A stretch of DNA of 22,230 nucleotides from CALWZE01 sp964645785 (GTDB lineage: Bacteria; Bacillota; Clostridia; Oscillospirales; Ruminococcaceae). Location: assembly GCA_964645785.1 (NCBI GenBank), contig CAZYAV010000037.1:1-22230 (forward strand), written 5' to 3'. The position numbers were made by a program, and so were the translations under genes. Positions 6,503-14,272 of the stretch are shown one piece after another (position 1 is the stretch's first letter; each line of letters opens with the position of its first letter). The notes beneath the pieces were generated by a model. The model was given only the letters and a program-made list of their open reading frames with translations. It was not told the DNA's origin and did no database searches.

Positions 6503-9142
6503 ATGGAGCACTATCTGCAACCGGCCGAGGCGGTGCTGGAGGAGCTTGGCTCCGCACCCGGCGGCCTGAGCGAGGAGCAGGCCGCGGCCGCCCTGGAGCG
6601 GCAGGGCAAAAACAAGCTTGCGGAGGCGAAAAAGACCTCGATCGTCAAGCGGTTCTTCTCCCAGCTTGCCGACCCGATGATCCTGATTCTGCTGGCGGCC
6701 GCCGCCGTCTCCACCGTGACCTCGATCTACGCGGGCGAGCCGTTCACCGACGTGTTCATCATCCTGTTTGTGGTCATCCTCAACGCCGTGCTGGGCGTTT
6801 TGCAGGAGAGCAAGGCCGAAAAGGCGATTGAGGCGCTCAACGAAATGTCCGCCGCAACCTGCCGGGTCGTGCGCGGCGGCATGATTCACCGCATTAAAAG
6901 CGAGGATGTCGCCGTGGGCGACGTGGTCGTGCTGGAGGCGGGGGACGCCATCCCGGCCGACGCGCGCATCCTCGAGGCCGCGAGCCTCAAGGCGGAGGAA
7001 TCCGCGCTGACCGGCGAATCGGTGCCGGTCAACAAGCAGACCGAGCCGCTTGAGAGCCGCGACGGCAAGCCCGTCCCGCTGGGCGACCGCAGCAACATGC
7101 TGTATATGGGCAGCACGGTCGCGTACGGCCGCGCCACCGCCGTCGTCACCGCGACGGGGATGCGGACCGAAATGGGCAAAATCGCGGACGCAATCGCCAA
7201 CGCGAAGGAGGGCAAAACCCCGCTGCAAATCCAGCTGGCGCGGCTGAGCAAGACGCTGACCTGGATGGTGCTCGCCATCTGCGCGGTGATTTTCGGCGTT
7301 GGGGTGTGGCGCGCCGGTTCGCTGAGCGGCGGCGTGCTGTTGGATGCGTTTATGGTGGCGGTCTCGCTCGCGGTCGCGGCCATCCCGGAGGGGCTTTCCG
7401 CCGTTGTAACCATCGTGCTGTCCATCGGGGTCACCAAAATGTCCCGGCGCAACGCCGTTATCCGCAAGCTGACGGCGGTGGAGACGCTGGGCTGCACCCA
7501 GATCATCTGCTCGGACAAAACCGGCACCCTGACCCAGAACCGGATGACCGTTGTGCAGACCGAGGCGGCGGACGAGCGGCAGCTGGCCGCCGCGATGGCG
7601 CTCTGCTCGGATTCCGAGCCGGACGAGACCGGCCAGGCCGTCGGCGAGCCGACCGAGAATGCGCTGGTCAACTTCGCCTGGTCGCTCGGGCTGAAAAAGC
7701 CGGAGCTGAAGACCCGGTTCCCCCGTGTAGGCGAGGCGCCGTTCGATTCGATGCGCAAGCTGATGTCGACCGTGCATGAGGACGGCGCGGGCGGCTATAT
7801 CCAATACACCAAGGGCGCGCCGGACGAGCTGCTCAAGCGCTGCACCGCCGTGCTGCGCGGCGGCAAGGCCGTGCCGCTGACCGATGCGCTGCGCGGCGAG
7901 ATTCTCGCGCAGAACAAGGCAATGGCCGACAAGGCGCTGCGGGTGCTTGCCGGTGCGCAGCGGGTGTGGAAAGCGATGCCCGCGGACTGCACCCCCGACA
8001 CGCTGGAGACCGACCTCGTCTTTCTGGGGCTTGCCGGGATGATCGACCCGGTGCGCGACGAGGTGGCGGACGCAATCCGGGAATGCCGCGGCGCATCCAT
8101 CCGCCCGATCATGATTACCGGCGACCACCGGGACACCGCCGTCGCCATCGCCATGCAGCTGGGCATCATCTCCGGCCCGGACGAGGCGATCACCGGCGCG
8201 GAGCTGGACGAGATCCCGGACGATGTATTTGCGCAGGAGGTTGAGAAGTACTCGGTCTACGCCCGCGTCCAGCCCGAGCATAAGGTGCGCATCGTCAACG
8301 CCTGGCGGGCGCGGGGCTGCATCACTGCAATGACCGGCGACGGGGTCAACGACGCGCCCTCGATCAAGGCGGCGGACATCGGGGTCGGCATGGGCATCAC
8401 CGGCACCGACGTGACCAAGAACGTCGCCGACATGGTGCTGGCCGACGACAACTTTGCGACCATTGTCAGCGCCGTTGAAGAGGGGCGCAAAATCTACGAC
8501 AACATCCGCAAGGCGATCCAGTTCCTGCTGTCCAGCAATCTGAGCGAGGTGCTCTCCATCTTCTTTGCCACCATGCTCGGCTTCACCATCCTCGAGCCGG
8601 TGCACATCCTGTGGATCAACCTCATCACCGACTGCTTCCCGGCGCTCGCGCTCGGCATGGAAAAGGGCGAACCGGACATCATGCAGCGCCGCCCGCGCAA
8701 CCCGCGCGACGGCATCTTTGCGGGGGGGCTCGGCGCGGACGTGGCCTATCAGGGCGTGCTGGTTACCGTCGTGACCCTCGCGGCCTATTTCATCGGCCAT
8801 TTTATGGAGGCGGGCGTCTGGGAGATTGCAAACAGCCCGGACGGCATGACCATGGCGTTCCTCACCATGTCGATGGCGGAAATCTTCCACAGCATCAACA
8901 TGCGCTCGCAGAACAAGTCGATTTTCAGCCTGCCCACCCACAACGTCTATCTGTTCGGCGCGATGCTCGCCTCCCTTGTGCTGACAAGCACGGTGATCTA
9001 CGTCCCGTTCCTGAACCGCCTGTTCGGCTTTGCGCACATTTCCGCGGCCGAGTATCTGGTCGCCATGGCGCTGGCGTTCGCGGTGATTCCGGCCGTCGAG
9101 CTGGTCAAGCTGTTCAAGCGGCGCGCCGCAAAAAAGGCCTGA
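6503..9142 (+). CDS. P-type (PII) cation ATPase, probable Mn2+ exporter
   Basis: An 879-residue P-type ATPase that uses ATP to pump a divalent cation out of the cytoplasm. The phosphorylated Asp is D338 in CSDKTGTLTQNRM; the actuator motif TGES is at 170-173; the hinge TGDGVNDAP has D613. The membrane ion-site residues of Ca2+/Mn2+ pumps are present: E296 in M4 (AAIPEGL) and N706/D710 in M6 (WINLITDCFPALALG). An N-terminal cation-ATPase domain and a C-terminal group of four helices complete the usual family layout. The start at 6503 is chosen because AAGGAG (6487-6492) lies 10 bases upstream; the longer frame from 6407 would begin inside the terminator. By sequence alone it would be called a calcium pump, but the yybP-ykoY leader points to Mn2+, as in L. 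lactis yoaB and streptococcal MgtA. Ca2+ transport may also occur. Confidence 0.95.
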   Translation: MEHYLQPAEAVLEELGSAPGGLSEEQAAAALERQGKNKLAEAKKTSIVKRFFSQLADPMILILLAAAAVSTVTSIYAGEPFTDVFIILFVVILNAVLGVLQESKAEKAIEALNEMSAATCRVVRGGMIHRIKSEDVAVGDVVVLEAGDAIPADARILEAASLKAEESALTGESVPVNKQTEPLESRDGKPVPLGDRSNMLYMGSTVAYGRATAVVTATGMRTEMGKIADAIANAKEGKTPLQIQLARLSKTLTWMVLAICAVIFGVGVWRAGSLSGGVLLDAFMVAVSLAVAAIPEGLSAVVTIVLSIGVTKMSRRNAVIRKLTAVETLGCTQIICSDKTGTLTQNRMTVVQTEAADERQLAAAMALCSDSEPDETGQAVGEPTENALVNFAWSLGLKKPELKTRFPRVGEAPFDSMRKLMSTVHEDGAGGYIQYTKGAPDELLKRCTAVLRGGKAVPLTDALRGEILAQNKAMADKALRVLAGAQRVWKAMPADCTPDTLETDLVFLGLAGMIDPVRDEVADAIRECRGASIRPIMITGDHRDTAVAIAMQLGIISGPDEAITGAELDEIPDDVFAQEVEKYSVYARVQPEHKVRIVNAWRARGCITAMTGDGVNDAPSIKAADIGVGMGITGTDVTKNVADMVLADDNFATIVSAVEEGRKIYDNIRKAIQFLLSSNLSEVLSIFFATMLGFTILEPVHILWINLITDCFPALALGMEKGEPDIMQRRPRNPRDGIFAGGLGADVAYQGVLVTVVTLAAYFIGHFMEAGVWEIANSPDGMTMAFLTMSMAEIFHSINMRSQNKSIFSLPTHNVYLFGAMLASLVLTSTVIYVPFLNRLFGFAHISAAEYLVAMALAFAVIPAVELVKLFKRRAAKKA

Positions 9143-9165
9143 TTGTTTCCCACTCTGTCAGAACC

Positions 9166-9198
9166 AAAGCCCCGGAATCGGTTTTCCGGGGCTTTTTT
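9166..9198 (+). terminator. Intrinsic terminator after the P-type ATPase
   Basis: Perfect 11-base-pair stem, AAGCCCCGGAA (9167-9177) with TTCCGGGGCTT (9184-9194), ending in a run of six T at 9193-9198. It lies 24 bases after the stop codon. Confidence 0.92.
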
Positions 9199-9320
9199 AT
9201 GACCTTGCGCGCGGAGCCGGGCAGCAAGCCCCGGGCGACAAGACTGCGGGCGATGCAATCCCCAAAAGCCCGCCGCGTCCCAGGGGACGGGTGCCGGGCG
9301 CGCAGCCCCGGCGCAAAAGC

Positions 9321-9352
9321 AGAACGGCCGCGCAAACAAGCGCGGCCGTTCT
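9321..9352. repeat. 13-bp inverted repeat (hairpin) without clear T tract
   Basis: AGAACGGCCGCGC (9321-9333) pairs perfectly with 9340-9352 around the loop AAACAA. On the plus strand no T run follows. On the minus strand GCTTTTGCG follows, so it could end a minus-strand transcript arising from the structured element at about 9365-9545. Confidence 0.6.
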
Positions 9353-9366
9353 GCCGATTGAAAGTA

Positions 9367-9516
9367 CAGACAAAAAAGAGTTGTGAGGAGAAAATGTGCA
9401 AGTCAATTTATGTAATCCGCACAAGCGCGGTTGTTGTTTGTCTGCCCCGAGTAAATCTGTTGCGTCGCCTGTGCGCTCGGGGCAGTAACAGTATGCACAG
9501 AATGTAAAAAGTTACA
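9367..9516. ncRNA. Possible structured RNA element, identity unknown
   Basis: A locally AT-rich stretch contains several exact pairings in a short space: CAGACAAA (9367-9374) with TTTGTCTG (9437-9444); TGTGC (9395-9399) with GCACA (9419-9423); CTGCCCCGAG (9442-9451) with CTCGGGGCAG (9476-9485); and a small TGTAA/TTACA hairpin (9503-9516). The first and third helices overlap by three bases (9442-9444). Inverted repeats read the same on both strands, so the strand is open. No good promoter is visible for the plus strand; a TATGAT at 9536-9541 on the minus strand lacks a -35. It does not match an RNA family I can name; 6S RNA was considered without conviction. Confidence 0.35.
9394..9507 (+). 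CDS. Candidate 37-residue small protein or leader peptide
   Basis: An ATG at 9394 is preceded by GAGGAG (9385-9390), a strong Shine-Dalgarno sequence with a short 3-base spacing. The frame reads MCKSIYVIRTSAVVVC and continues to a TAA at 9505-9507. The peptide is basic with a short hydrophobic patch and matches no family I know. It lies inside the inverted-repeat-rich element, so the ribosome-binding site may be a chance purine run. No promoter is obvious upstream. Confidence 0.25.
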   Translation: MCKSIYVIRTSAVVVCLPRVNLLRRLCARGSNSMHRM

Positions 9517-9704
9517 AATTCCTTACGACGCCTTTATCATACCCCGGCAATCTGAATTCGGGCTGAACAGTTTGTGAAATAATTATGAACTTTTGCCGGC
9601 GGGAAAGCGGTCGAACTGTGCGGCGGCGAACCGGTACTTTTGCCGGTTTTGGGCGAAACCGGACGGCGCGGCGCAATCCCCGCTTTTTCGCGCACGGGGG
9701 GTTG

Positions 9705-9713
9705 TGGTATAAT
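9705..9713 (+). promoter_or_regulatory. Extended -10 promoter upstream of the apbE-like gene
   Basis: TGGTATAAT (9705-9713) is a perfect extended -10. The -35 region is poor (CTTTTT around 9683), which extended -10 promoters tolerate. The -10 sits inside a GTGGT/ACCAC inverted repeat (9704-9719), a possible operator. The predicted leader to the ATG at 9986 is about 265 bases. Confidence 0.6.
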
Positions 9714-9985
9714 AACCACGGCGTGTTGTTCTCTTTATTGAAACCGGCGTTCGCCGCAGCCCATGCGCGCGTCCCGGCCGGTTTATGCCGTGTCCCGCTG
9801 CCTCCCCTGCGTTCGGGGTGCAGGCCGCGCAGGGGCCGTTGTCCGCTTCTATTGCCCGGCAGCCCGTCCCGCCGCATTCCGTCCACGCTGTTCATTTAGG
9901 GCACAGGCCGCGGGGCAGGCCGGCGACCCTTTCTTTCCTGTATATACCCGATTCCGTCCCCGCCTCCGCCGGAAAGGAGAGCTCC

Positions 9986-11023
9986 ATGAAAAAAGCCATC
10001 TGCATCACCCTCTGTCTCCTGCTGACCGCGGCGCTTGCCGGCTGCGGCGCGCAGGAGCAGGAGACCCGCCGGCAGAGAATTTTCCTGGATCTGTTTGACA
10101 CGGTCACCGTCGTGGCGGGCTATGCGGAAAGCGACGAGGTGTTCGAGCAGGCCGCGCAGACCCTGTACGACTGCCTGCTGCGCTATCACCGCCTGTTTGA
10201 TATATACAACGAGTACGACGGCATGAACAACCTCAAAACGATCAACGACAACGCCGGTGTCGCCCCCGTCCCGGTCGACCCGGAAATCATCGAGATGCTG
10301 CTGCTTGCGCGCGCGGCCTATACCCAAACGGGCGGCGCGGTAAACGTCGCCATGGGCAGCGTGCTGGCCGTCTGGCACGAATACCGCACGGCCGGGCTGG
10401 CCGACCCCGCGCACGCCGCGCTGCCCCCCGCGCAGACGCTGCGCCAGGCGGCCGAACACTGCGACATCGAACAGCTGGTGATCGACGAGCAGGCCGGCAC
10501 GGTTTACCTCGCCGACCCGGAGATGCGGCTGGATGTCGGCGCGATTGCGAAGGGCTACGCGGCCGGGAAAGCCGCCGGGGCGGCGGCGCGCGCGGGGATT
10601 GACCGCTGCCTGCTGTCGGTCGGCGGCAATGTGTGCACCGTCGGCGATTCCCCCGAGGAGCGGCCGTGGTCGGTCGGCATCGAGAACCCCGAGAACCCCC
10701 AGAACGCGCTGTGCGCCCTCTCGCTCGATGCGGGCTGTGTGGTGGTAAGCGGCAACTATCAGCGGTACTACACGGTCGGCGGCGTCAACTACCACCACAT
10801 CATCGACCCCGAAACCCTGATGCCGGCGGCGCACTTTGAGGAGGTCGCGGTTGTGTGCGCCGATTCCGGCCTTGCGGACGCGCTGTCCACCGCGCTGTTT
10901 GTGCTGCCCTACGAGCAGGGCGCGGCGCTTGTCGAGTCGATGGACGGGGTCGAGGCCATGTGGGTCATCGACCTGCAGACGGTGCGGTACAGCAGCGGGT
11001 TTGCGGCGATGCTGACGCCCTGA
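9986..11023 (+). CDS. apbE: ApbE family FAD:protein FMN transferase, lipoprotein
   Basis: A 345-residue enzyme that moves FMN from FAD onto a Thr or Ser of extracytoplasmic flavoproteins such as RNF or NQR subunits. A lipoprotein signal peptide is clear: hydrophobic LCLLLTAALAG ending at lipid-carrying Cys20. Family motifs are in order: the N-terminal FDTVTVV stretch, GGAVNVAMG near residues 114-122, LDVGAIAKGYAAG (D183, K189), LSVGGNVCTVG, SGNYQRYY, YHHIIDPETLMPA, and the Mg2+-binding DALSTALF (D298, T302). The start at 9986 follows GGAAAGGAGA (9971-9980), and it places the signal peptide at the N-terminus; the longer frame from 9785 would bury it. No flavoprotein target gene is adjacent. 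A GC stem at 11028-11042 follows the stop but has no T run. Confidence 0.93.
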   Translation: MKKAICITLCLLLTAALAGCGAQEQETRRQRIFLDLFDTVTVVAGYAESDEVFEQAAQTLYDCLLRYHRLFDIYNEYDGMNNLKTINDNAGVAPVPVDPEIIEMLLLARAAYTQTGGAVNVAMGSVLAVWHEYRTAGLADPAHAALPPAQTLRQAAEHCDIEQLVIDEQAGTVYLADPEMRLDVGAIAKGYAAGKAAGAAARAGIDRCLLSVGGNVCTVGDSPEERPWSVGIENPENPQNALCALSLDAGCVVVSGNYQRYYTVGGVNYHHIIDPETLMPAAHFEEVAVVCADSGLADALSTALFVLPYEQGAALVESMDGVEAMWVIDLQTVRYSSGFAAMLTP

Positions 11024-11228
11024 GCGCGCCGCCCCGGGCGGCCGGAGAAAGGCGAAAATTAAAAAACGCACGGCGCCGTTGCAAAATGGCCTTGAACCGC
11101 CGCGCCGCCGCCGCGCATCCGAATCCCGCCTTTATAATATAGTATTATAGATTATAAATAGGACGCCGGGCGCGCAGATGTGGGCAAAGGGCGGCAATTT
11201 TGTTATTTATTTCACAAAGTCGACCTGC
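11024..11228. other. Intergenic region with AT-rich inverted repeat
   Basis: Short gap between the apbE-like gene and the flotillin promoter. It includes an AT-rich island in which TTTATAAT (11131-11138) and ATTATAAA (11151-11158) form a perfect inverted repeat, with a nested TATAATA/TATTATA. It could hold a promoter on either strand or an operator; no -35 stands out. Confidence 0.4.
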
Positions 11229-11257
11229 TTGCAAACTTTTTGAAAATCCCGTAGGAT
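11229..11257 (+). promoter_or_regulatory. Putative promoter of the flotillin gene
   Basis: TTGCAA (11229-11234), a 17-base spacer, and TAGGAT (11252-11257). The predicted start is near 11264, giving a short leader before the Shine-Dalgarno AAAGGAG at 11289-11295. Confidence 0.6.
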
Positions 11258-11300
11258 ATGGACAAGGTCAGTGGCCGAAACAAAAAGCAAAGGAGAATGA

Positions 11301-12791
11301 ATGATGCCTGTAATGTGGATTGGCATTGCCGCGGGGGTTCTGTTTTTAATCCTGATTATCTCTGTGGGATACGTAAAAGCGCCGCCCGATATGGCGTATA
11401 TTATTTCGGGGCTTCGCCGCAAAATTATCATCGGCAAGGCAAGCGTGCGGATTCCGTTCCTGGAACGGCTGGATAAGCTGAGCCTCAAGCTGATTTCGGT
11501 TGACGTGAAGACAAGCTCGCCCGTGCCGACGGCGGAATTCATCAACATCATGGTGGATTCGGCCGTTAAAATCAAGATCAGCGACGAGCCGGAAAAGCTG
11601 GCGCTGGCGGCGCAGAACTTCCTGAACAAGGACGAGGCGTATATCGTGCGCACCGTGCAGGACGTCCTGGAGGGCAACATGCGCGAAATCGTCGGCCAGA
11701 TGCAGCTGAGCGCGATGGTGTCCGATCGCAAGCTGTTCGCCGAAAAGGTACAGGAGAATGCCGCGCCCGACATGGCGCGTATGGGGCTGGAGATTGTCAG
11801 CTTCAACGTGCAGAATTTTGTGGACAGGAACGGGGTCATTGAGGACCTCGGTATCGACAACATCACCCAGATCAAAAAGACCGCCGCCATCGCGAAGGCG
11901 GAGGGCGAGCGGGACATCCAGATGGCACAGGCGCGCGCCGACGAGGAGAGCAACAACGCCCGCGTCGCCGCCGACACCCAGATTGCCGTGCGCCAGAACG
12001 ACCTCGCCATCAAGCAGGCCGAGCTGAAAAAGCAGGCAGACGTCAAGCAGGCCGAGGCGGACGCGGCGTACAAGATTCAGGCCGAGGAGCAGCGCCGCAC
12101 CATCGAGGTCGCGACCATCGACGCGGATATCGCCAAGACCAAGAGCGAGATTGAGCTGCGGGCGATGGAGACCGAGGTCAAGGAAAAGGCGCTTGAGGCG
12201 CAGATTAAAAAAGAGGCCGAGGCGGACAGGTACGCCCGCCAGCAGCGCGCGGAGGCAGAGCTTTACGAGCGCCAGAAGGAGGCCGAGGCGCGCCGGTACG
12301 AGCAGGAGCAGGAGGCGCTGGCCAAAAAGGCGCTGGCCGAGGCGGAGCGGTTCGCCCGCGAGCAGGAGGCTGACGGTGTGCGCAAGCTGGGTCTTGCCGA
12401 GGCGGAGGCGATCCAGGCCAAAGCGCTGGCCGAGGCCGAGGGCATCGACAAAAAGGCGGACGCGATGGCCAAGATGGGACAGGCCGCCGTGCTCGAAATG
12501 TACTTCAAGGCGCTGCCCGAGGTGGTCAAAAACGCGGCCGCGCCACTGGGCGCAGTCGACCGCATCACCATGTTCGGCGAGGGCAACAACGCCAAGCTGG
12601 TGCGGGATATCATGCAGACGACCACCCAGGTCACCGAGGGGCTGCGGGAATCGGCCGGCATCGACCTCAAGGCGCTGCTGGACGGCTTTGTGCACACGGA
12701 CGGCAAGCAGGCGCAGCCCCAGCCGCCGCAGGCAGAGCCCGACATCGACCTCACCGAGGTCAAGCCCGAACCGCCCAAGGCGGGCAAATAA
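11301..12791 (+). CDS. floT: Flotillin/SPFH domain membrane scaffold protein
   Basis: A 496-residue flotillin-like protein that scaffolds ordered membrane microdomains. An N-terminal membrane segment occupies about residues 5-25. The SPFH (Band 7) domain follows at about 26-190 (MAYIISGLRRKIIIGKAS, then VDVKTSSPVPT). Next comes a long charged coiled coil of Glu-Ala and Lys/Gln repeats at about 190-395, then the conserved flotillin tail AEAEGIDKKADAMAKMGQA with MYFKALPEVV and a Pro-rich acidic C-terminus. Two tandem ATGs stand at 11301 and 11304; AGGAG at 11291-11295 is 5 and 8 bases away, so the second may be favoured. Many bacterial flotillin genes sit beside an NfeD gene; none is here. The gene appears monocistronic, with its own promoter and terminator. 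Confidence 0.93.
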   Translation: MMPVMWIGIAAGVLFLILIISVGYVKAPPDMAYIISGLRRKIIIGKASVRIPFLERLDKLSLKLISVDVKTSSPVPTAEFINIMVDSAVKIKISDEPEKLALAAQNFLNKDEAYIVRTVQDVLEGNMREIVGQMQLSAMVSDRKLFAEKVQENAAPDMARMGLEIVSFNVQNFVDRNGVIEDLGIDNITQIKKTAAIAKAEGERDIQMAQARADEESNNARVAADTQIAVRQNDLAIKQAELKKQADVKQAEADAAYKIQAEEQRRTIEVATIDADIAKTKSEIELRAMETEVKEKALEAQIKKEAEADRYARQQRAEAELYERQKEAEARRYEQEQEALAKKALAEAERFAREQEADGVRKLGLAEAEAIQAKALAEAEGIDKKADAMAKMGQAAVLEMYFKALPEVVKNAAAPLGAVDRITMFGEGNNAKLVRDIMQTTTQVTEGLRESAGIDLKALLDGFVHTDGKQAQPQPPQAEPDIDLTEVKPEPPKAGK

Positions 12792-13180
12792 CCCGTACAT
12801 AGGGCCGCACGGAACGCAGGTGCGTGACAGCTAAAACAGGGAACGGCGCAGCAGAAGCTGCGCCGTTCCCTTATTCGTCTCTTATTCCCCGCTGCCGCCC
12901 GCCCGGCGCCACCACACAGTTTGCGGCAGAGCGCCGCCGCACGGGCTGTCCGGACACGGCCTTTGCCCCCGGCCGGGTGCGGTCTGCGGCAGACCTCTCT
13001 GTGGCAGGTTCTTCGCTCCGCGGCCGGTGCGGCCGTTCCCGCGTTTTTGCGTCCGCCGCGCCCCGCGGTGCGCGGATGATGTACCGGCAGCGCGGCTCTG
13101 CGAAGCCGTCCGCCGAGCCTCTGCGGGCGCAGCTCGCCGGGCGGCGCTGCCCCGCCTGCCGGCCACCCCGCCGGTTCGAA
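12792..13180. other. Convergent intergenic region; terminator, then no gene seen
   Basis: Lies between the ends of the plus-strand flotillin gene and the minus-strand MBOAT operon. Apart from the hairpin at 12839-12870, the rest (12881-13180) is GC-rich with several overlapping short frames and no Shine-Dalgarno-supported start. No clear T-tailed hairpin for the minus-strand operon is visible near its stop. Confidence 0.5.
12839..12880 (+). terminator. Intrinsic terminator of the flotillin gene
   Basis: A perfect 14-base-pair stem (12839-12852 with 12857-12870) and AGAA loop, then a T-rich tail (TTATTCGTCTCTTATT), 47 bases after the stop. On the minus strand the tail reads TGTTTTAG, so it may also stop transcription arriving from the opposite operon. 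Confidence 0.85.
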
Positions 13181-14239
13181 CTATGCCGCCGGATCCTCCC
13201 CGGCAGGCTGCGGCACAACCGTAAAGGTCTGCCCCGCGTCGACCATGGCGCGGTATTCCTCCTTGGTTGTGCGCATCGCGTATTCGCTCGGCTCGTCCGC
13301 AAAAATGATCCGCGCGATGTGCAGCTTCTCCTCCAGCACAAAGTGGAACCCATCCAAAAAGAGGTCGTCGTTTTGGGCGACGTCGTTGTAAAACTCCATG
13401 TCAATCACGTCCGCGCGCGATTTGAGATAGTCCTTGTACATATCGATATACCGCTCCAGCCCCAGGTCAAAAATCACCCGCTCCCAGATGACCCGGTTGC
13501 CGTTCATGAGCACAAAGGTGATGTGGATGTCGTTTTGGTCGCAGTAGTCGATGATTTCGCCCAGCTGGAACAGATACTCCACGCAGTCCTGATAGTCCGC
13601 GCACTGGTCGTAGATCAGCGCGCTGTAGCTGAACAGGTCGGTGCGGTATCCGTTTTCGCCGTACTCCTGCGGCGGGCGCACGTTCTGCTCGAGCGAGGCG
13701 GGGTTGTCCACAAAGATATAAAACTGCTCCCAGCCGGTCGCGTCGTAAATCGCGTTGGAGACGTTGTCCCGCAGCCGGTAAATCGCGTCGATCCAGTTGC
13801 GGTAATTCGTGACATATTCAACCGGGTTTTCCGCCATGCGTTCGGCCTGCGGGAACCGCTCGGTCTCGTAATGCCGCCCGTTCATCGTGTAAAAATTGAC
13901 CCCAAGCACCACCTCTTTCAGCTGGGTGTGCTCGGCCGCGAACCAGAACTGGCTGATGGATTCGCTGAGGGTCGCGCCGCCGTACGCCATGGTGCACCAG
14001 TCCTCGCCCGAGATTTCCTCGATATAATCGACGTTGAGGTTGGCCATGCGGCTGTCCCCAAGGATAATCCGCTGCGGGTGGGTGAGCATCACCTCGCGCA
14101 GCGAGTGCATCCCGCGCGCAAGATAGGCACAGTCATCCTTGACGCACCAGTAATCGTAAATCTCAAACGCGAAAAAGAACCCGAACGCCAGCACAAACGG
14201 GACGCTGAAAAGCAGCAATTTTTTAATCAGTCGCTTCAT
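13181..14239 (-). CDS. SGNH-like membrane-anchored partner of MBOAT (copy 1)
   Basis: A 352-residue protein with one N-terminal membrane anchor (about residues 9-26) and a large extracytoplasmic domain. It carries the SGNH-type nucleophile motif GDSRMAN (Ser63) and a late DGFH with D296 and H299, the arrangement seen in DltD- and AlgX/AlgJ-like proteins that work with MBOAT acyltransferases. The expected role is final transfer of an acyl (probably acetyl) group to a polymer outside the membrane. The start follows AAGGAGAG with a 7-base spacer. It lies 33 bases after the MBOAT-1 gene and is the last gene of the operon. It is clearly paralogous to copy 2 (17695-18669): the anchors align and Ser63 has the same number in both. 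The substrate is unknown. Confidence 0.85.
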   Translation of the reverse strand: MKRLIKKLLLFSVPFVLAFGFFFAFEIYDYWCVKDDCAYLARGMHSLREVMLTHPQRIILGDSRMANLNVDYIEEISGEDWCTMAYGGATLSESISQFWFAAEHTQLKEVVLGVNFYTMNGRHYETERFPQAERMAENPVEYVTNYRNWIDAIYRLRDNVSNAIYDATGWEQFYIFVDNPASLEQNVRPPQEYGENGYRTDLFSYSALIYDQCADYQDCVEYLFQLGEIIDYCDQNDIHITFVLMNGNRVIWERVIFDLGLERYIDMYKDYLKSRADVIDMEFYNDVAQNDDLFLDGFHFVLEEKLHIARIIFADEPSEYAMRTTKEEYRAMVDAGQTFTVVPQPAGEDPAA

Positions 14240-14272
14240 TGTTTCGCTCTCCTTAACAGGCCGCGGCGCGCC

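Larger units (their letters stand above)
9199..9985. other. Long intergenic region between the ATPase and apbE-like genes
   Basis: About 790 bases. It contains an isolated 13-base-pair hairpin (9321-9352), a compact structured and locally AT-rich stretch with a 37-codon ORF (about 9365-9520), an extended -10 promoter (9705-9713), and a roughly 265-base leader for the apbE-like gene. The leader includes the pair AAACCGGC/GCCGGTTT around 9740-9787. No longer gene is supported. Confidence 0.6.

Noticed and set aside
6347..9037. An 896-residue minus-strand open frame opposite the P-type ATPase
   Set aside because: It is a shadow of the ATPase reading frame in GC-rich DNA: His-, Arg- and Asp-rich translation, no ribosome site, no family motif.
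13173..13184. GGTTCGAACT resembling a tRNA T-loop
   Set aside because: The flanking bases do not form a T stem and no acceptor, D or anticodon arms are present.
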